From contig OZ020487.1 of NCBI GenBank assembly GCA_963971405.1, positions 37,731,039-37,795,038 on the forward strand: DNA of 64,000 nt, given 5' to 3'. Shown here piece by piece: positions 12,150 through 26,300 of the stretch. Source of the DNA: Psococerastis gibbosa (taxonomy: Eukaryota; Arthropoda; Insecta; Psocodea; Psocidae). Numbering within the stretch: position 1 is the first letter of the stretch; every line of letters starts with the position of its first letter. Position numbers and translations under genes: made by a program. The notes beneath the pieces are model-generated. The model ran no database searches. It was not told the origin of the DNA and worked only from the letters and a program-made list of their open reading frames with translations.

Positions 12150-12490
12150 TTTGGAATTATTATAATACCGGGGTTTATTTTTTAATGCCGCTGTAGTAAG
12201 GTGTCACATGACGGTGTTAAAGTATGCGTGGGTAATTCAATTCAATAAATTATTAGAATACAAGAACATGTGTGCATTGTTTAATAATTGAAGGAAATAC
12301 TATTAAACATTAGAATGTAGAGGTAGAATTTTGAAACATAATAAGAATTTAAATTAATGTGTCTACATCTAAGGGAGAAAAAAATTAAAAACTCACCAAA
12401 AATATTAATTTATCAATTCGAATTTCCCGCCCATTTTGCACTCATTTGTTTAAAACAATTGCATAAACCCCGGTATTATAACAATCCCGA
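12150..12490. repeat. MITE-like repeat with GGATTATTATAATACC ends
   Basis: The left end GGAATTATTATAATACCGGG and the right end CCCCGGTATTATAACAATCC are inverted copies. The AT-rich inside (ATAAATTATTAGAATACAAG, GTGCATTGTTTAATAATTG) recurs inverted at 31073-31424 and 54605-55060. The copy contains an AATAAA that could terminate PSMA3 transcripts. Confidence 0.7.
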
Positions 12491-12537
12491 ATCTCTCACT
12501 CTATGATCGGGCTGCAGCAGCCAGCAGCCTGAGAGAG

Positions 12538-12850
12538 GTGATTATAATACCGATATTTATTTAATGCCCTGGTATTAAACATGTAAACAAGACAATTTTA
12601 TAATGGAAAGTGCTATTCAAAATTTGTTTATTTACAGTTATAATCCTAGGGTATTTATTTAACCTAGGTATTATAATCGCCTCGATCTGCAGCCTGATCG
12701 AGGCGATTATAATACCGGTATTTATTTAATCCCCTGGTAAACAAGATAATTTTATAATGGAAAGTGCTATTCAAAATTTGTTTGTTTACAGTTATAATCC
12801 TAGGGTATTTATTTAACCCCGGTATTATAATCGCCTCGATCAGGCTGCTA
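12538..12850. repeat. two adjacent copies of a GGTATTATAATCGCC MITE
   Basis: Two near-identical units of about 145 bp (roughly 12540-12686 and 12707-12848) each begin GATTATAATACC, contain TTTTATAATGGAAAGTGC and ATAATCCTAGGGTATTTA, and end GGTATTATAATCGCC. Between them is a palindromic spacer GCCTCGATCTGCAGCCTGAT. A third copy with the same inside lies at 54860-55020. Confidence 0.7.
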
Positions 12851-14337
12851 ATGGAATGTTATTCATACTCAATTAAGTAAACGAATTGAAAATTTGGTAG
12901 AACTAGGTTTAGAAGGAACTTCAGCTTTAACTTTAAACATTTTTATTAACAGTAAAGCTATACAATACAACACATATAATTATGACAATATTTTGCCAAT
13001 GTTCAGTTCTAAACTCACATTTAAAATCACATATTTAATTCCTAGTCTATACACAGAAGATACAAAATCGATCGTTAAGGAAAACACCCGCGGTGAAAAT
13101 TTTAATAATATTAAATTCGATTGCGTAGTGATTACGTATTGACTAAACCCACATCTGGTCACCGGTGCTCGATATTCCTCAAATCGGGAAGTTTCCTTAA
13201 ACCCCTATGATTTAAAATATAACATAGCTGATAAAAGAACCCGACACACACCCAAGTTGATATCATAAATTATTATGATGCTACGGTGAGTTCCAATGAA
13301 GTTAAAGAATAAAGGGCTCACTTGATAAATTGTAAATTTCCTCGTTACTACAACTAATAGCAAAATTCAGTTAAGTTAGTTTGAATTCCGCTACATGGCA
13401 GCAACCATTCTTGTCTTGCAGTAACTTGGAAATTGACAGTTAGCCCCCCTGGGCGCTTTGTCATGCTGACTTTGAACGCACCCTAGCTAGCTACAGGATT
13501 TTTAATTATTTACCATTAAATATTTCAATATATTAACAACGTCAGCTACTCCAGGATAGCCATTGGCTATAGCTTGTTGAAGCACAGTGCTCCTTTTAGG
13601 TAATCTAGACTTGCAGATGTCAGCTGTGTGAACCCAATATGCGGCTATTTTCACTGGCTTCGCTCTGTATAACCGCGTGCACGATAGAGATTGCCAGTAA
13701 CCTGCCAGGCTTGTCACACTTGTTGATCTGATGGCAGTTGATAATTTGTATGAGGCTGAGGCGGTTGTCGAGTAGCTTCGCTATGGTACACGAACCATAG
13801 CGAAGCAAAAGTAATAAGAACTTGGTTGAGCATTCCAGAACTAAGAAAAGTTCAATCAAAGAAGAAAAAAAAGCGACGAGCCTCTCCATAATAGTAAAAA
13901 AAAAGTGTAGCAACAATACTCTGTAGGGGGAACAATAGGACAAAAAGGCTTAAGTACGTACGATACGCTAAGTATGTAACCCAATTTAAAAATTAAAAAT
14001 AAATACTCCAGCCTAAGTTCGATGAACTATAGGAACTATAGTGTGGGTAATACCTGAAGCATTACTGGCACGCTGGTTGAGTCCATATTTTAGCAAGACT
14101 ACAAAAATAAACGTGCACGTATTAGTCCAGATATCTCTCTAAAGCGACTCCATAACGAGTTTTGGCTGTAATATAAGAATGGAAAACACAAAAAATATTA
14201 AATTGGCAGTATTACAGTATTTGCTATGTTTAAGTAGACCTAATAGGGGCTTGCCCAACCAATGAGAGCATAGTAAAAACATTTTCATTACGTTACTTCC
14301 ACAGGGAAAATATTCACTACGAGTTGATAGTGTCTTT
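12851..14337. other. intergenic between two convergent genes
   Basis: This separates the 3' ends of PSMA3 and SLC51A. It is AT-rich with no convincing exon. A minus-strand frame at 13502-13717 has no recognisable domain. A perfect 13-bp hairpin (GCTTCGCTATGGT with a 6-nt loop) sits near 13775-13806. Confidence 0.4.
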
Positions 14338-17300
14338 TCACATAACGCCTTTTGTGGTTTCGTTCATTTTAATAACTTGAATGATGCCAGATTTGGGCTT
14401 CTCCTCGATCACTGTAATAGCAGGGATCTGATTGTCATTGATGTCGGGTAGAATCTTTTTGTAGAGAAGGCGAGCGAGGAAGCTAAGGAGCACCATTTCC
14501 GCCATCATCGCTGAGTTGTATATCACTGGAAAATTAAACAAATTAATAAATATTACCTCTCACTGGAAATAGTATCTACGAGGTAGCCAATGATTGTCTC
14601 ATACTTTTTATTCTATTTTTACCATAGAATAATATTTATATTTGATTTTTACATCAATAGAGGTATTCACTGCGTTTGGTTTGGAAGGGAAAGTAGGAAT
14701 AGAACTCACAGTGTTTTTCAGCGTAGAAAAATAATGCCATGGAAACGTGTATCTCAACGTTTCCGACTTTACCCGACCTAACCTAACGCACTTCCAAAGT
14801 TGCTTTGCCTTCGGTTATTAACTTATGAACATCTGCTGTAGTCCACCTCTTTTTTTATATTTTTATTAATTTCTGTCGCAGAGCTCAATTTTTTTAAATT
14901 AAATAAAAAGAAAAACCAAAATTCAAATGCAAAACAACAACAAATATGGCCGTTTGGCGTTTTCGATTCCCCAAGCTCAGTTTACCCAACCAAGTAGTTG
15001 GGTAAAGTATGGGAATGTTTTGAAATACGTTTCCTTATGGAATCATTTTTCTACGTAGAAAAACTGGACTTCTATTCCTACTTTCCCTTAGGGTAAACCA
15101 AACATAGTGAATACCCCCAATAAATATTACCAAAAACCAATGACGTGTCGCAGACTCATTCCCATACTTGGTTAAGTAGAGCTAACGCCTGTTATAATTT
15201 CAATTGTGAGCATGTCTGAGATTGCTCATTACAAACCAGTTTGCTAATGGCTAGAAATTTCAGAAGCAATGCCAATAATGCCCGAAAACCGATACGATAT
15301 CCAGATTAATATAATAACAAAGGCTTTCACGACCGGAGTTACGTGATGAAGCAGTAAAATCCGGGATGATAGGCCGTTGTCATTCTGAAAGCGTACTTCC
15401 AAGTACGGAATCCGGCATTCTACTGCTTCATTGTATTTGTTTGGAAAAAGTTTGGCCTTACGATTAGTGTAGACAGTTGCAGTGATGGGAGGCCTGCAAG
15501 TAACCCCGCCTGTCCAGGTAACCACTCTGGCGATAAGTGCTTGCAATTTGGCAAGTAACAGCACCAACTGAAGTACGATAAACTTTCCCTGAAACATATT
15601 TCCAACGTTAATGTGTTGCTTACGGGTAGATAGAGTTCTATATACAGGGTGCGGCAGCATAATTTCCTTTTTTTTAATGGATAAAACCCATTGTGTGAAC
15701 CAGAAATTTTTTATGTTTTTATGATGTAAGTACGTACTTAAAGTTTTTTTTCTCCATAGTTTTGAAAATCAAATCATTTAGATGACGTCTCCTATTGTCG
15801 ATGCATTGAGTATACCGAGTTTTGGTGTTTTTCATGACTTTTTCAAGCATAGCAGGCGTTATCATCGCAATTTCATCCTGGATATTGTTCTTTAAATCTT
15901 GTAGGGTCTTTGGACGGGTCCCATAATTACGGGATTTCAAAAAATCCCACAGAAAAAAAAATGACAAGGTGACAAATCAGGAGATCTGGCCCGCCACTGC
16001 AAATCGCCCCTGATTGAGATGAGGCGTTCTGGGAACTGTTGCCTCAAAACAGCCTGACTGCCTCAATGTTCTCACGTGATCTAATGGGCCGAGGGGGACT
16101 CCAGTTCTTCGATTTGTCACACTGGCAGTTTGTCTGAAGGTAGTGACTTACAAGATAATTGATTTCCGGTCCGGAAACGGGGCTAAATTAAAGTGATCCC
16201 GAAAGGCGCGCTGGGTTGCAATCACAGAAAAACCGCTCGAAAAATAAGCCTCCAAGGCAAATGCTCGCTGCTCCAACGCATGATGGTGACTAAACTGTGC
16301 TTCAAAAAAACTTTAAAGTGCCATTTCTCTAGCAAGACCACACCACATCAACTGACCAAATGTCGCGCATTACAAATAAGGAAATTATACTGCCGCACCC
16401 TGTATTTCTCATATTATTGGGTTATCTAATGTTTTTTCAGGATTTAAAAAAAAAAATTGGCGCGCTAGAATGGCTCATCTCTGCTATGTATAACTACACA
16501 GGAGCATATTACGATGGTGTTAATTAATTATTAGACTTGGCCGGATGCGTTTTATCTGATCATGAGAAGCTACACTTCAAAAACCTTGAATGTTAGTAAT
16601 TACGAGATTTAAGTCCTACAGCCTCAAATATCATCCTCAAAATGTTACCTCTCATGTTCCTAAGTAAGAAATTTCTAATGTGTGTTTTAACATGACCCTC
16701 AAACTTATTGTAATGTAAATTTAGAATGCAACATAACGATACACACATACTATCGTCCTCTATCTTCCCTCTTAATGTATCTTTCTCTTCCATTGTTTCA
16801 AAGGGGTATATGGTAGGCACAGACGTGATTGTCGTTTGCTTTCTTATAAAATCTAACCCAATCCGGGCTTACCTTCAACAGAAAACGCTTACCTGCAAGT
16901 TATGTTCTTTGAGGACTTCACTCAACATTTTGATGGTCATTAACATGCCCCAAATTCCGAGGAGAATCGACGTAATTACAATGGGTTGAAAATACCAGTA
17001 ATTTACGTTGTACAGACTCTGCAATCGACAATTAAAATGAATAGTTGGCTAGTTTAACACTGGTAAAAAATCGAATATACGAAAATATGCCTTTTCATTA
17101 CATATCAACAATGGTTGTATAGGTACGTAGTGTAATTTTTCTTGACCCGGTGGCAATCGTAATGAATCGACTATTTTCATCTGTTGGCAAGGTAGCAATT
17201 TTTTTTTATAATTTATGTTAAAAATTCGGAGTGAATGTTATGTTTACGTTTCAAGTGACAACATCTAATAATAAAAGATCGAACTGTGGCGTAGTTGCAA

Positions 17301-20300
17301 GGAAAAAAGGTTCAAGAATGTGCAAAGGCGTGTATTCCACTTGTCATATTTTCTTCATTTATGTATTAAAAAATGATGAGATTTTTGTTTTAAGGAGACT
17401 ATTATGTAGATACTTAACTTATCTGTTATAAATTAAGTTATAATATGGTAGAGACTTATTATTGAGGTCTGCTACCATATTGTAACTTAACTTATAATAG
17501 ATAAGTTAAGTATCTACATAATAGTCTCCTAAAAACAAAAATATCAACATTTTTTAATGCACAAATGAGGAAAATGTGACACGCCAAAACCATGTCTCCA
17601 GTAAAGAATACGGTTTTAAATCGTCTGATATGTTTCGTGGCGAAATTTTGGATAGCCAGACTCACCTGCTCCTCTGCCCACATGACTAACAAGACCATAT
17701 AGACAAGTCCTTGAACGACTGGGAGCTGTAGTACCAGCATTCTTAGGAACATTACGTGATTTCTGAAAGACAAATATTCTCATTCACGAACAACGTTGAA
17801 ATAAATAAATTTCTAAAGTCCTAGTCAAATTTTGGCTTTCGTAAACTTGTTCTTACCATTTTTAAAAGTGAATAAAAATGATTCGCCACATTTGAAAAAT
17901 GTTGAAATTCCGATATATTGCGGCTCGCTATGGGTGGCAAAATGCAAATGAGGCAGTGCCTCCACTTAATTTTCTAATTAAAGTAATTAAACATAATATT
18001 AAGGTAGTATGTGAATTTAGTTAAAAAATGCATGCTAACCAAAAAATTAAATTCTACACTGGAAGAAAAAATAAAACTTAAAAAAAAAGCCGGAAAAATA
18101 GGAATGAACAAAATTTTCTCAAAAAATTCACAACAAAGCGCAATAACATTGTTGAGACACCAAATCCCTGGTGCCTGCCTATTACTAAAAGAAAAATGTT
18201 AGCTGTAAAGTGCTCAAACGGCATGAATACAATTTTTTAATGTTTGGACGATGAAGCTGCTGCAGATTTAGCCTCTACCATAGTCCAACACACAGGAATT
18301 CCATTTTTCCTTTTCCAATGCCAATGCCCCCATAGATTTCGGACATTATTTATATTTTTTTTCGTACGAATTTAGAGCCATTTATAAACTGATATACGTC
18401 CTCGAAGTCAACCTACACCGACTACAAGCGATAATGGACAAGCAGTGTAACAGATGGAAGGACAGATGCAAGTGGACACCTATAGTAATAAAAGTGACTA
18501 TTTCAAAACATTTTCCCCTCCTTTTTGGGTGAGGGGTGGGGGGACTCACTTGGTCATACTCAATTGCGGAAGAAAACAGCAAGGGTAGCAGCAGCATGGA
18601 CCGACTTTGAGTGTCAGACCGTGTGGCTTCACTTTTTCGATCAATTCTGCCTCCCCTCCGCAGTAGGCGACGAAAAGGCAAAACAGCTGATAGATGGACG
18701 CCATGAACATCCCCTGCGTGACGGCTTCTGCTAGAAGCTGGGCACGAGGAACGACTACTGCACAGTAGGTTGCTATTGTGACTACCTGTTAAAAAAAGAA
18801 TTTTGGATGTAAATAGCCTTCGGTGGAATGGTGGTAGCTCGCTTCCTGTTTGCACTTGTGCGAGTCTTTACGCACCATGCGATCGGAGACCTGGCGTAAC
18901 TCAACACAAACGTATTATGTTATTTAGGGAGGCTACTGAAGAGCTTCGGATGCATTCATTAAATATCGTTTGTATGCTTAAAATAAAAATAAAAATAATG
19001 ACTTAGCAAGTTCACCGAGTCTCGAGAGTGGACTAAGTTATTATTTTAATTTTAATTATGTCTAAGTTCCACCTAGTAGAAATGATCAAACACGTTTGTA
19101 TGCCATTAATATTTTAATAAATGAAAAGTTAAGCCTGAATTTCACCGTTTCATAAGTACAATAATAGCAGTAATAGGAAACTGTGGTATTGAAATCTCTG
19201 TTAACCATGATTTTAAATCAAGAAATGGTTCTCCATTTATTTAGACCTGAGTTAATGCAACCGTGATTGTTTATACGCCAACATATTTATATGTTATTGC
19301 TTATAAGCAATTTGCACTTTTCGTATTTGTACGGTACATATAGTGTTCTAGTGTACAGTCTGAATGTGCTGAAATATGCAGACCTACAAAAAGTTAATTA
19401 AAATTGAAGCGCCTAGAGGCCAAGGGGTGCAAGGGACAAAAATAAACAATCGAGATAATTGAGGCTAAAGTTTCTAACTCAATTGAAAATGTATAGGTAT
19501 ACCATGAATTCTAGCATTGTCTAAATGACAGATCCCGATGTTCCTGTGGGTTTCTGGGATAAAGAGCAGTTAGAGTAATAGCATGGTGCACTTAACTCCA
19601 AAACATAAATAATGCCACTTACACTGCTTGGCCTCTAGGCGCTTCAATTATAAATTTTGTTTTAAATCAATTAATTTATGATGTTATCGCATTAGGGCAG
19701 CAGTGCATGGACTACTGGTATAGTCCATCATGCAAAATGAGAAAAGTATGGACATGGAATGTTTTGATCCTGTGCAACACTGTAAAAATATTCTTTGCAC
19801 AATTTTTGTTATGCCTTGCATCCAATGCAACAAGGTAACACAAAATGGGGCAAGGAATATTTTTACAGTCTTGCACAGGATCAAAACATTCCATGTCCAT
19901 ACTTTTCTCATTTTGCGTGGACTATACATTCTGAACCTATTGTATTGTACTATGGGGCCATTGACTTCATTCTGTATAGGCCTACATGTACAAATTTACC
20001 AATATTTCCACATCATGGACCTGGAATTAACAGTTTTGTAATAATCATGTGGAAGTTGCGACTAGACGCGACGTATCCTAATTAACACTGTGACTAATTA
20101 GTGGTGAATCGAGTGTATTGCAAACATGCAACATTGCAAACGTGAATATGAGGAAATATATTAATAACAGATGCGTAGTAATTTCGAATATATCATTTGT
20201 ACGATGACTGTTCATTTTGATAGCGTAGGACTTGCACAGTATACCTCAGTTAAGTTACCGTGATTTTTCTACTGTGACGCCTCTCTTCAGTTTTGTTTTC

Positions 20301-23300
20301 CAACGCCTGGTTTCAGCATTTCTGCTTTAAGCAACCCTGTCAGCCTGGGGGGTCTGTTTCTTAATTTGCGGCACTCTAAGGGCAGACTCCTTCATCTCAG
20401 CGAATAGGGAGTCGACTGACAGGGTGGACCTCCTGATTATATGATTATAGTGGATTCCGAACCACTTGGGGAACATAGTGAAGTCACACGATTAATTCGG
20501 AGGTGACCAGGACTCATCATCGCACGTAGACTGACTGGTATAGTCTCAGCGCGTTATCATGTCCCACCATGTTTCCCAGCCAACGCTATATGCACACTAC
20601 CAAATTTGCTGCAGTTTCTCAGGCTCTGTTCTGGAGAATTCCACATGGTATGGCCGTTCTTTGACTTATGACTCTACTCAGCGGGGTGCCAAAGTAGGAT
20701 CTCTCGCTGCCAGGACGAACTGGGTTGAATTCCCTGCTGAGTCAGCTTTTCTGCATTTTTGCGCTCATAAATCTCCTCATTGGTAAGCCTTTTACAAATT
20801 ATCAATCAGCACATTCTTGCTTATTTTTTACTTACCGGGTAAACTGAGAGTACGAAGGCCGAGTGGGCCTTGACTGAAGGAGCAGCTGTCTTCATGACGT
20901 GCCGCAGCGTATCCGTGAATATAAGAATTGTAAGAATCACAGCCATTCCTCCGAGGGAGAACAGCACAACACCCGTAGTGTTGAACGCTGCAAGGAAAAA
21001 TGGGGGGAATAGTTATAATTGAACATGAAAATACGAATATTTTAATTCATAAGGGTGCTTACCATCGTACCATAGGATGTGAGAGTACCCCTTATGGACA
21101 TAAATTCCGAATGAATGAATGAAAAAGAGCACACAATGCATTTGAGCGTGAATTTTCATTTTTTTTTTTGTTGCACAAAACCAAATAGTTTTTTGGGAAA
21201 GCAACCTGTCCGGTTTCATTACTCAATTTAACACCTAAAACATGCCTGCATGAAGGTAGAAATCATGGATAGAAAGGTTTCACAGAAAAATATTTTTTTT
21301 AGTCATTTTTCATTAAAATTTAGTTATTATTTTTTACCCTCAGGGCTCAGAAGCAAACTATCAAGAGGCAAGCGACCCCCTGCATTTTATTAACATTAAT
21401 AACAACTACAATAAATGTGAATTTAAAAGAAATCGTTGGAGTCATTTTTGAGAAATAATTTCTTTAGACGTTTTTTTAAAAATAATAAACCCCCCCCCAA
21501 AAAAAAAAAAATTGCGTTAGCCCAAAATAAAAAAAAACATGCTCCCGAGGTATGATTTTTGTGAACCTACATGCTAAATTTCATCAAAATCGACCGGAAA
21601 TCGATGGACAGACAGAGCGACAGACAGGTACATTTCGTAAAAACCACTTTTTTGTGCCTGGGACCTCAAAACTTGTAAATCCATTGAAATCTCTGAATCG
21701 AACATTTCGACCATCACAAAGCTACGTATAAATTGGAAAGCAAAGATCGGAAGTACTAGGGTGAGTCAGTACGATGTGGTACAATATTATTAATTGGTCA
21801 CGTTGGTTGGGACTAGACAGGTTGGTTGGGCATCCAACAATTCCGCGGTAGTTTAGTTTAGTATAGTTGGACAACTTCTAATTTATTGTATTAGTTGTTA
21901 TGCAATTTATATTGCTTTATTGTTGTCAATGGTCTTTGGTAAAGGAGAATAAAAATTATGTCTTTATTTCAAAATTGCACGCGATAGAAAACACATTGCA
22001 GTTTTCACAGGTACGTAGGCCTACTACCCATTGAGCCTTTTTCGGGCATTAATGGTTTTGTTTCCATAAGAATTTTTGGCCTTTGGCAAACTGGTTCACT
22101 CCTCCATGTCAACCCACGCCTGCTGCAAGTGACAATAGACAAGCTGAAATATGCTCGCTATTGACATTGTAGCAGACGTTAGCTTGACTTAACCAAGTAT
22201 GACAACGAGTCTACAATATATCGAAACGTCAAATCATTATATGCTGTTGCTTTGCTTGAGAAATAGCTGTAAGACAAAAGTAATAGTCGGGTTATCGAAC
22301 AATTATAATCAATTTTGTGTGCCAATAGCGTAGCCGTCACGATACTGTCCTACTACATACTGGATTGGATAACAGCTAGACACTATGTGCCTGGTCAGGA
22401 CATATAGAGTAGTGGTACGGACTCTTGACTTTCACCCGAAACGTTGTTGGTTCGAGTCCCTCGCTTGTTAAATTTTCGGTGAATGCTTCGGAAGATATAT
22501 GTAAAGCAGGCGGTCCCAGTTGAGTGTAAGAGACAGCTTTATAGCCTTTACAACAATAGGTCTTTATTTATTTGTTATATTTTTTTGATGGCTTTGTATT
22601 TCAGTCGTGCCAATAAATTTTCATTACAGTTTGTAATAATTTTGTCATGTAGACTACACATGAAATGAAATGTGATTTTGAAAGTAGTAGATACGCGATT
22701 TTTTAGTTTGCTTATGCCATTTTCTGTTCTTTTCTTCTGTCTGTCGTAAATAATTACTACGTTGGGTTGAAGAATATTCTTATTTTGGTTGAAGTTGTCC
22801 CATGTCGTGACTTTCACTGGACCTACCACCAAATACTGCACTAGTACTGATTATGCACACATTCCACATAACGTGTTCATAATAGGCGTAACGATTTCCG
22901 TTTAACATCTCATACTGATTACAGGTTTAAGGTCTAGACCGATGAGGCATTACGAGTCATTTATTAATGACAGCATCTGCAGATGAGTTCCCAAGCATTA
23001 CTTATATACGGTATATGGAGCATACTGTAAGAAGATAAGATAATAAGAAGATAAGAAAGTTGTATATTGCACCGATTTTCAGTACAATAGCGTTTTAACT
23101 TAATAATAGAGAATAATAAATAAATAAATAAATGTTAACACAATGCAGTTTTAAGTGTTTCTTTATTTAAAAGAACCCTTGGATGTTGTACAATGTCTTC
23201 TGAATAAGGAAACACTTTAAACTTTTTTTGAATTCTGTTAAGTTCTTGGCTGACTTCATTAAGTTAGGCAGTTTGTTGTATATGAGCCCACCGAAATATG

Positions 23301-26300
23301 ACGGCTTACATTCATACCGCCGGGTTCTGTGTTCCATGGCAACCAATTAAGTTTGTCCTTGGTCCTGTTCCATGGTTGTGGACATGTTCTGCCCGCTGGA
23401 AACTGCTTAAATTTTTGTGAACATACACAGCCATGTGTATACTACGCCGTGCGTGGGCAATTGCAAGGCTTGTTAGGCGCCGATTCCACCGACCGGCTAG
23501 GGCTAAATACAAAAACGGTGACGTGGTAGCAGATATTCAAAACTTAGGCGGGGTTTCCACCGACCTCGCATTGCAGAATGCAAATGACATTGACGGAAAT
23601 GTTTGTTTTCCTCTATGCCATAGTTAAAATTTATCAATGATCATAGAGTAAAATCACAAAGAAACAAACTAAAATTAAAAAATGGCTTCATGGGATTTCC
23701 GATACGTTAATTACAAACATTTTAATAGATTTCTATAAAAAGAAAGACAAACATTTCCGTCAATGTCATTTGCATTCTGCAATGCGAGGTCGGTGGAAAC
23801 CCCGCCTAAGTCTTGAATGTCTGCTACCACGTCACCGTTTTTGTATTTAGCCCTAGCCGGTCGGTGGAATCGGCGCCTTAATAAAAGACAACCAGTGGTG
23901 CCGACTTATAGTTAGGTACTCGTATGGTGCTCAGGTAACCAAGCACCCCAAATATCAAGGGAAGGAGGCTGAGCCCCTAATTATGCGGCAGACTGATTTC
24001 AATCTAATATTCATACGTTCTAACACTGTAGGGCGTAGGCGAATCGTTTCCGGACATGGTTAAGTCGAGCTAACACATGTTTCAATGGCAGTGCCGGATT
24101 AACCCCTGTGGGGGCTGTGGACACAAGATACGTGGGGGCCGTGGGTGCAAATCAACATGGCAGCAAAAAAAAACCGCTTAATTTCCCGCCAATCTCAAAA
24201 CTTTGTTTGCTGGAAATTGTTTTCAACTTTTAATTTATTTTTATTTTACAAAAAAAAATTCGTTTGTGGGGGCCAGAATTTTAGGCATTTTTGTGGGGGT
24301 CGTGGGCCTGTGCCCCAAGTGCCCATGGATTAACCCGGCACTGGTCAATGGTACTCGTAAGCATGTCTGAGCTTGCCCATTGGCTAGTCTCTCATGAAAA
24401 GCTAAAAGGTCATATGAAAGAATTACTACATGTGCAGTTATGCCGTATTTGCATTATTCAAATATTCAAGCGTGTATAAATCAAGCTGTTCACTATAATT
24501 ATTTCGAGCCATGACTATTGATATGCTAGCTAAGAGAACAATCGTTGCTGGTATAAAATTAAATTGCTTGAAGATTAAATGAAGTTGTCGAATGCTCTAA
24601 AATAGGGTAAATCTAAATCGTATCAGCAATTAATAATGCCCCGAGCATAGATTTACTAACGTTGATCCATTTGAAATATCAATAAGGGAAACTTCTGAGG
24701 CAATATAATCGACCCACGATAAACGTCTCAATTGCAGTGACCCATTGCATGTAATTACGGCAAGTCTTCGGTTTCATAAAACCTATGACACATTTTTGTT
24801 CAACAATAGCCCCACCCATGCTATGATGCTAATGGGAGTAAAATATTTTTGAAGGGCTCATTGCACAAGGTGCAACCGGGAGATGAGACATTGAACGAAG
24901 GTATTGGGGTCGTTATATAATACCTAATGTGGTACACTAGGTCGACCTGTTCTTTGCCGCCATTACTGAATAGCTAAGTCGTAATTGTTTACTCGGATTA
25001 CACCAATCTTTGTCGTTCCAGGTCCAGAAAACAGGGAATTTGAAATTTTTCCATTTCAATTTGAAATAGGCTACAGTATTTTCTACGAGTCCCATTAAGT
25101 ACTGTAGGCCTACATTAAGGCCAAGTACATCAGCATATATCTTGAATTTATGTCAGATTAACTTTTATGACAGCCATTGCGGAAAATGGGATATATAGTA
25201 AGATACCCAGTTGCAGGGTGCTATGAATTACCATTATGTTCAAGCCCGTAGCCAGGGGGGAGTTCATGGGGTTCACCCCCCCCCCCCCCCCCCGAACTGA
25301 AATGGCTTGACACTAGATAGAATCGGATTTTGAGAGGAAAAATAAAAACCACTATGTAATATCCAATGAAATTTCTGAACCACCCCCCCCCCCGAAAAAA
25401 ATCCTGACTACGGCCTTGATTATGTTCCTTCCTCCAGTGAGGCAGAGAGGCTGAATTTGAACCAGCTGCTGCCATATTTACTGGACATATAGAGCAGTGG
25501 TACAGACTCCGACTTTCACCCGAAAGGTTGTTGGTTTGAGTCCCACTCTTGCTACATTTTCTGGCCATGCGTTGGAGGGCATATTAAGCAGGCAGCAGCC
25601 TATTAGCGAGACGTAGCCGCTAAGAGAAAAGATCCTATTTTTCGTTCTGATTTCTGAAAAACTTTAGTTTTAACGTAGAAAAAAAAATAAGCATCGTTCA
25701 AGTCTACAGGATGGTAAAACATCGGCATAGGATTAGCACTGAAAAACTACCGGTTAGCTTACTTAAAGTTTTAGCGGCCTTTACTCAAACGGGTCCGCGA
25801 TGTTGAGTTTCTTTCTATAGAAGAAAGGAAATGATATGATTTTTATTTCATTAAATTTTCACGGTTTCTGTTGTATTTTGTCAACTTTTCATAATCATCG
25901 TGTTTCACTGGACCGAAACATTTCCTATTGCGTTGAAGCAAATTGCATAAACAGGTTGATATACAGTACCGCACCAGATCGGCAGTGTACACAGGGTATT
26001 AAATACCTGACTTTACATAACAGACAATTGCCGGTAGACAAACAGAGATTGCGGGGAGAAAAAGCTATAGTGATAAGACTTGCAGCAAATGCCTTTGTGG
26101 AAGTTTCTCTCGCTTGGCCAGTTTGTAATTTTAGGTACCGATTTAAGAATTTATGCGGGACAGCCATCCCCCGATTCTAACATACATATATACGGCTTTT
26201 TGGCTGCGAAAAACTTGCAATTATAAAAATAATCTATGGTCAACATTTTAGTTAGCCCCAAATGTGGCATTGGGGCCCAATTTGGTAGATACTTTTTGGA

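Noticed and set aside
13502..13943. Two overlapping minus-strand frames between PSMA3 and SLC51A
   Set aside because: No family resemblance and no exon boundaries; length is within chance for AT-rich DNA.
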